NCBI GenBank assembly: GCA_028293265.1
Contig: JAQGPB010000219.1
Coordinates: 1 to 8,498, forward strand
Reading direction: 5' to 3'
DNA from: Pedosphaera sp.
GTDB lineage: Bacteria > Verrucomicrobiota > Verrucomicrobiae > Limisphaerales > Pedosphaeraceae
Length of the DNA stretch: 8,498 nucleotides
Shown piece by piece: positions 5,580-8,498 of this stretch. Made by a program: the position numbers and the translations under genes. The notes under the pieces were generated by a model. The model was given only the letters and a program-made list of their open reading frames with translations. It searched no databases and was not told the origin of the DNA. Numbering within the stretch: position 1 is the stretch's first letter; each line of letters opens with the position of its first letter.

Positions 5580-7217
5580 GTGCATGTGAAAACCAGCCAG
5601 CAATCACCTCTTTTTCGCAATTTTGAAATTGTGGCCGTTCCGTTGCTCGCGGTGGTTTTGTTCGCGGGATTGGGGATTGCTGCCATCTTGCCGCCCTCAC
5701 CGCAGGCGGAGGAGGGGAATGCCGCCGTTTTCTCGGTGGACCGGGCGATGGCGCACGTCCAGCATATTGCGCGGGAACCGCATCCAGTGGGCTCCAAGGC
5801 TCATGATCCAGCGCTCGAATATCTGGTGGAACAATTGCGGGCTTTGCCGCTTGATGTGGAGATCCAGAGCGCGTCCAGAGGCTCGCTTCAGTTGACCAAT
5901 GTCCTGGCGCGGCCCCGGAATGCGTCCGGGAGCAACGTCGTCTTGCTGGTGGCGCATTATGACTCGGTTCCCACCGGGCCGGGGGCGGCGGATGACGCTG
6001 CCGGTGTCGCCACGCTGCTCGAAACGGCCCGACTGCTTGCCGCCGAACCGTCCGCCAAAAACGAAGTCGCGTTTTTGTTCACCGATGGTGAAGAGCTGGG
6101 CATGCTTGGCGCGAGCGCATTTATAAAGAGCAACGGCGAATTCCTGAAACACGTCCGGGTGGTGCTGAATTTCGAAGCGCGCGGGAATCATGGGCCGGTG
6201 GTGATGTTCGAGACGGGGCCGCACAATCTCGAATTGATGCGCCGGTTGCGGGGCTGTCCGTACCCGGTCGCGACTTCGTTCGCCCAGGATGTGTATCACA
6301 GAATGCCCAATAACACCGATCTGACTCGTTTTATGGCGGCTGGTTTGACGGGTTATAACTTTGCCGTCATCATGGGACTCGAAGCGTATCACGGTGCCGG
6401 CGACACGTGGGAGAATCTTGACCGGCGCAGCGTGGCCCACTACGGCAGTTATGCCACAACGCTGTCCCGGCGTCTGGCGCAGGCGGATCTTGACTCCCTG
6501 GTCTCCAATCAAGATGGCATATTTTTTCCCTTGTTTCGCGGGGTGTTGGTGGTTTATCCGGAGTCATGGGCCGTGCCTTTGGCGGCTGGCGCGTGCATAT
6601 TCTATGGGATCGTGATAATCATTGGCCTTGCCCGTCGGCGGTTTAAAATCACCGGCATTTTGCTCGGAACAGTGTTTGCCATTTGCATTCCGGCAATCAT
6701 GGCATTGATCGTGGTCTGCGGCATGAAGCTGTTGAAGGCTTTATTCAATTACCAGCAGCATGGCTTGTTCCTGGTTTCCCCCCATTCCGGCGCGATTGCG
6801 ATATTTGCGCTGGCAATCGCAGCGGTGCTCGTGCTGGCGGTCAAATTCAGGCTGAGCCGAAAATTTGGATCGGCTGAGATGCTGGCCGGAGCGTTGCTGG
6901 TATGGCTCGTGCTGGCCGTGATCACCGCGTTGCGAATGCACGGGTTCAGCTATCTTTTTCTGTGGCCGGCGCTGTTTGGCACGGCGGCGCTTTGGATTAT
7001 TTCCGGTTGCGCTCCTTCGTGCATCTTCTCTGCCAATGCCGCGATGATCTGCAGCCTGGCCCCGGGCTGTGTGTTGTTTTCCCCGGTCATTCTTCTCGTT
7101 TATCATGCGTTGACGATTGGCTTGCTGCCGGTCCTGGTCGGCTTGGCCAGTCACCTGATTTTTCTTGTTTATATAAATGATGCCAGTGTTCACGAGGGCG
7201 CAATAAGGCGGTCTTGA
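5580..7217 (+). CDS. membrane-bound M28 family zinc aminopeptidase
   Basis: This 545-aa protein (numbered from GTG 5580) has an N-terminal membrane helix (about 15-37), an M28 peptidase domain (about 50-300) and roughly seven C-terminal membrane helices (about 330-535), the plan of ERMP1/Fxna-like M28 peptidases. All metal and catalytic positions are visible: His126 and Asp128 (VAHYDS), Asp138 (GAADDAAG), Glu171 as base and Glu172 as ligand (TDGEELGMLGA), Glu199 (NFEARG) and His271 (YHGAGDTWENLD). The enzyme should remove N-terminal residues from peptides using two zinc ions; its facing is probably extracytoplasmic. From memory, bacterial relatives usually carry a further soluble domain after the membrane part (total near 750-800 aa). 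Here the protein ends soon after the last helix, in VHEGAIRRS, so it may be truncated. Left of it lie remnants, right of it a 136-bp spacer with no clear gene before pgl. Confidence 0.9.
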   Translation: MHVKTSQQSPLFRNFEIVAVPLLAVVLFAGLGIAAILPPSPQAEEGNAAVFSVDRAMAHVQHIAREPHPVGSKAHDPALEYLVEQLRALPLDVEIQSASRGSLQLTNVLARPRNASGSNVVLLVAHYDSVPTGPGAADDAAGVATLLETARLLAAEPSAKNEVAFLFTDGEELGMLGASAFIKSNGEFLKHVRVVLNFEARGNHGPVVMFETGPHNLELMRRLRGCPYPVATSFAQDVYHRMPNNTDLTRFMAAGLTGYNFAVIMGLEAYHGAGDTWENLDRRSVAHYGSYATTLSRRLAQADLDSLVSNQDGIFFPLFRGVLVVYPESWAVPLAAGACIFYGIVIIIGLARRRFKITGILLGTVFAICIPAIMALIVVCGMKLLKALFNYQQHGLFLVSPHSGAIAIFALAIAAVLVLAVKFRLSRKFGSAEMLAGALLVWLVLAVITALRMHGFSYLFLWPALFGTAALWIISGCAPSCIFSANAAMICSLAPGCVLFSPVILLVYHALTIGLLPVLVGLASHLIFLVYINDASVHEGAIRRS

Positions 7218-7353
7218 ATGGGCGCTCAACATTGTTGTAAAGCGATTTTTGATGGAAATCAGCCAGACCAAGCCGAAGTTGCGCGTTTTCCATTTTGGTG
7301 TTTTGTTCGGTGGGGCAGGGGAGTAATACTGCTCTTAATCAAGATTTAACCTT

Positions 7354-8079
7354 ATGTCATACACTTTTCTTCCCTTTCCAAACGATGCCGCGCTGGCCAA
7401 AGCCGTCGCCGCGCAATGGCTGCAGCAACTTGCCGGCCGCAAGGCGAAACCCGACCGTCACCAATACAACGTCGCGCTCTCCGGCGGGCGCATCGCGCGA
7501 AACTTTTTCGAGGAAATTGTCCGTCAAACCGGGCACGTCCCCAGCGGCCTTTTTCAAGAAGTGCATTTTTTCTGGGCGGATGAACGTTGTGTGCCGCCCA
7601 GCGATCCGGAAAGCAATTACGCCGTGGCGCGCGAGCTTTTATTCGAGCCATTGCAAATTCCAGCCGCCCAAATTCATCGTTTGCGCGGCGAAGGGCCGGA
7701 GTCACTTGCGCTCCGCGAAGCCGTGAGCGATGTTTGTGGTGCAGCACCCGTTGCGAAGGGGCAGCCGGTGCTGGACATGGTTTTTCTGGGCATGGGGGAG
7801 GATGGCCATGTGGCGTCGCTCTTCCCCGGCGAACCAGAAGCGATGGTCAGGGATGAAGCAGTGTATCGGGCAGTGACGGCGGTGAAGCCGCCCCCCCGAA
7901 GGATTACGCTGGGTTATGCTGCGATTACGGTGGCGTTGGAAGTGTGGGTGATGGTTTCCGGCGCGGGCAAGGAAAAGGCGTTGCGGGAATCCTTGTCGCC
8001 CGAGGGCAAGACGCCTCTAGCGCGGGTGGTGCAGCAGCGGGCTGAAACAAAGATTTTCAGCAGCGTGAAACCGGGTTGA
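7354..8079 (+). CDS. pgl: 6-phosphogluconolactonase
   Basis: This 241-aa protein has the normal length of the DevB/Pgl family. The enzyme hydrolyses 6-phosphoglucono-delta-lactone to 6-phosphogluconate in the oxidative pentose phosphate pathway in the cytoplasm. Family motifs in order are the phosphate-binding ALSGG loop (residues 41-45), FFWADERCVPP followed by SNY (72-89) and the signature LGMGEDGHVASLFPG (145-159), which carries the conserved Asp150 and His152. The residues after ALSGG read RIARNFFEE instead of the common STP. Motif conservation elsewhere argues for an active enzyme. The start ATG at 7354 gives a typical N-terminus, but no Shine-Dalgarno is visible; TAATAC at 7324-7329 could be a -10 box. 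A run of seven C (7891-7897) falls in a Lys-Pro-Pro-Pro-Arg stretch and the frame is intact. No zwf or gnd gene is adjacent in this window. Confidence 0.95.
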   Translation: MSYTFLPFPNDAALAKAVAAQWLQQLAGRKAKPDRHQYNVALSGGRIARNFFEEIVRQTGHVPSGLFQEVHFFWADERCVPPSDPESNYAVARELLFEPLQIPAAQIHRLRGEGPESLALREAVSDVCGAAPVAKGQPVLDMVFLGMGEDGHVASLFPGEPEAMVRDEAVYRAVTAVKPPPRRITLGYAAITVALEVWVMVSGAGKEKALRESLSPEGKTPLARVVQQRAETKIFSSVKPG

Positions 8080-8121
8080 AGGGCTGATCTTTGACAGAAA
8101 ATTTGCCGGGCGACGGAGGAA

Positions 8122-8220
8122 ATGAAAATATTTAAAATATTTCTGAACAAAAAGCCGTCTCCGGTTATCTTATATACAGATGTCGCTGTTCGTTTAGGGT
8201 TGGCAGAGAGGTTATGCTAG
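8122..8220 (+). CDS. possible 32-codon leader peptide upstream of accA
   Basis: GGAGG (8115-8119) lies just before an ATG at 8122 that opens a 32-codon frame, MKIFKIFLNKKPSPV..., ending at TAG 8218-8220. The site-to-start spacing is only 2 nt, shorter than ideal. The frame overlaps the 5' strand of the pseudoknot described for the same spacer, so its translation would melt that structure, as in leader-peptide attenuation. Codons at the 5' end are AT-rich and unlike the neighbours. It may be chance. Confidence 0.25.
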   Translation: MKIFKIFLNKKPSPVILYTDVAVRLGLAERLC

Positions 8221-8270
8221 TAGTGAGGTTCGAACAGCGTCAAAATAGTTGACCTCATTACCCTTCTGAG

Positions 8271-8290
8271 CGCCCGGGTGAGGGCGTTTT
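8271..8290 (+). terminator. possible first terminator hairpin
   Basis: CGCCC (8271-8275) pairs with GGGCG (8282-8286) around a 6-nt loop and is followed by TTTT (8287-8290). The stem is short but all G-C. If AACCTCA (8291-8297) pairs back to 8224-8230, this hairpin would be enclosed by that helix, so it may be part of the structure rather than a terminator. Confidence 0.4.
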
Positions 8291-8305
8291 AACCTCATCA
8301 TCACT

Positions 8306-8329
8306 GAGCCAGAGAAATCTGGCTCTTTT
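8306..8329 (+). terminator. intrinsic terminator before accA
   Basis: GAGCCAGA (8306-8313) pairs perfectly with TCTGGCTC (8318-8325) around a GAAA tetraloop and is followed directly by TTTT. This is a textbook Rho-independent terminator on the plus strand, 55 bp before the accA start. It ends whatever is transcribed from the pgl side or from the spacer RNA. accA must then use a promoter in the short 8330-8384 segment, or depend on read-through. Confidence 0.75.
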
Positions 8330-8384
8330 AATGTACAGAATTCGGCGTTGCGCGCAGACGAAGGAAAATCTAAACTGATGCCCG

Positions 8385-8498
8385 ATGAAGAACCTGCTCG
8401 ATTTCGAAAAGCCAATCTTCGAGTTGCAAAAAAAACTGGAAGAGCTGAAAAAGCATTCCGGGACCAACGCGTTGGACGTCAACTTCGAGGAAGAGATC
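8385..8498 (+). CDS. accA: acetyl-CoA carboxylase carboxyltransferase subunit alpha (5' part)
   Basis: The first 38 codons are present before the window ends, reading MKNLLDFEKPIFELQKKLEEL, then LDVNFEEEI. This is the typical AccA N-terminus: LDFE-x-PI, a Lys/Glu-rich coiled helix, then a short segment before the EE. AccA forms with AccD the carboxyltransferase that makes malonyl-CoA for fatty acid synthesis in the cytoplasm. An ATG at 8378 is in another frame. The closest purine-rich site, GAAGGA (8360-8365), is 19 nt from the start, which is far, so translation initiation may be weak or controlled. Everything beyond residue 38 is outside the window. Confidence 0.9.
   Translation, partial: MKNLLDFEKPIFELQKKLEELKKHSGTNALDVNFEEEI

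Larger units (their letters stand above)
8181..8330 (+). ncRNA. candidate structured RNA (sRNA or accA leader) with pseudoknot
   Basis: CGCTGTTCG (8184-8192) is perfectly complementary to CGAACAGCG (8231-8239); two more pairs beyond a T-T mismatch extend the helix (8181-8182 with 8241-8242). Directly beside the 3' strand, in the loop, TGAGGTT (8224-8230) can pair with ACCTCA (8252-8257) or, more strongly, with AACCTCA (8291-8297). Either pairing makes an H-type pseudoknot stacked on the first stem. AGGGT/ACCCT (8196-8200 with 8260-8264) and TGGCA/TGCTA (8201-8205 with 8215-8219) can add helices. The element ends at a clear intrinsic terminator. A possible promoter lies upstream: CTGAAC (8143-8148), 17 nt, TATCTT (8166-8171), giving a start near 8180. 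I do not recognise it as 6S, SRP, tmRNA, RNase P or a known riboswitch. Confidence 0.45.

Noticed and set aside
6741..7271. 176-codon minus-strand frame over the membrane part of the M28 gene
   Set aside because: It is antisense to hydrophobic helices, and its Gln/Arg/His-rich product is the expected complement of Leu/Val/Ala codons.
8091..8096. TTGACA as a -35 box of a promoter after pgl
   Set aside because: At 16-18 bp spacing the sequence is GC-rich (cggagg), so no -10 box matches. The CTGAAC/TATCTT pair further on is a better, though weak, candidate.
8203..8235. preQ1-I riboswitch or tRNA T-arm resemblance (AGAGGTT, GGTTCGAAC)
   Set aside because: The A-rich tail and the CCTCT pairing partner of preQ1-I are missing, and GGTTCGAAC is not flanked by a 5-bp T-stem. 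The bases are better explained by the 9-bp stem with 8184-8192.
8378..8498. ATG at 8378 as the accA start
   Set aside because: It is in a different frame and gives an Arg-rich product with no AccA similarity. The ATG at 8385 gives the conserved LDFE-x-PI N-terminus.

Overview
The window looks like a chromosomal segment of a free-living Verrucomicrobiota bacterium (Pedosphaera/Limisphaera-like). This is inferred from protein style: a secreted PQQ-type beta-propeller protein, Thr/Asn-rich secreted proteins with FlgD-type Ig modules, C-terminal tails ending in FFKIVGS, and moderately high GC. Nothing was searched, so the assignment is an inference.

Layout from left to right. A secreted PQQ-like beta-propeller protein (51-1358) may be coupled by an ATGA overlap to an upstream gene cut by the window edge. 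A gene-free stretch (1359-1674) rich in small inverted and direct repeats follows. Next is a small XRE-type repressor on the minus strand (1675-1896). Facing away from it is a compact plus-strand operon: a 677-aa secreted protein whose last third resembles a clan CD (caspase-like) peptidase (2096-4129), a 244-aa single-pass membrane protein (4137-4871) and a 49-aa membrane peptide (4900-5049). A 13-bp stem hairpin (5051-5098) closes this cassette.

From 5113 to about 5560 the DNA looks like a decay zone. It holds the C-terminal remnant of a secreted protein, a 25-codon signal-peptide-like stub joined to it by ATGA, and a small basic ORF on the minus strand. A membrane-bound M28 zinc aminopeptidase follows (5580-7217), possibly shortened at its C-terminus. 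The right end is housekeeping: 6-phosphogluconolactonase (pgl, 7354-8079) and the first 38 codons of accA (8385 to the window end).

Two places deserve attention. The first is the XRE / caspase-like / two-membrane-protein cassette, which I cannot match to a described system. The second is the 305-bp pgl-accA spacer, which can form a pseudoknot (9-bp core stem with two competing partners for its loop) and ends in a clear intrinsic terminator. It looks like either a free-standing small RNA or a leader/attenuator of accA, possibly with a 32-codon leader peptide.
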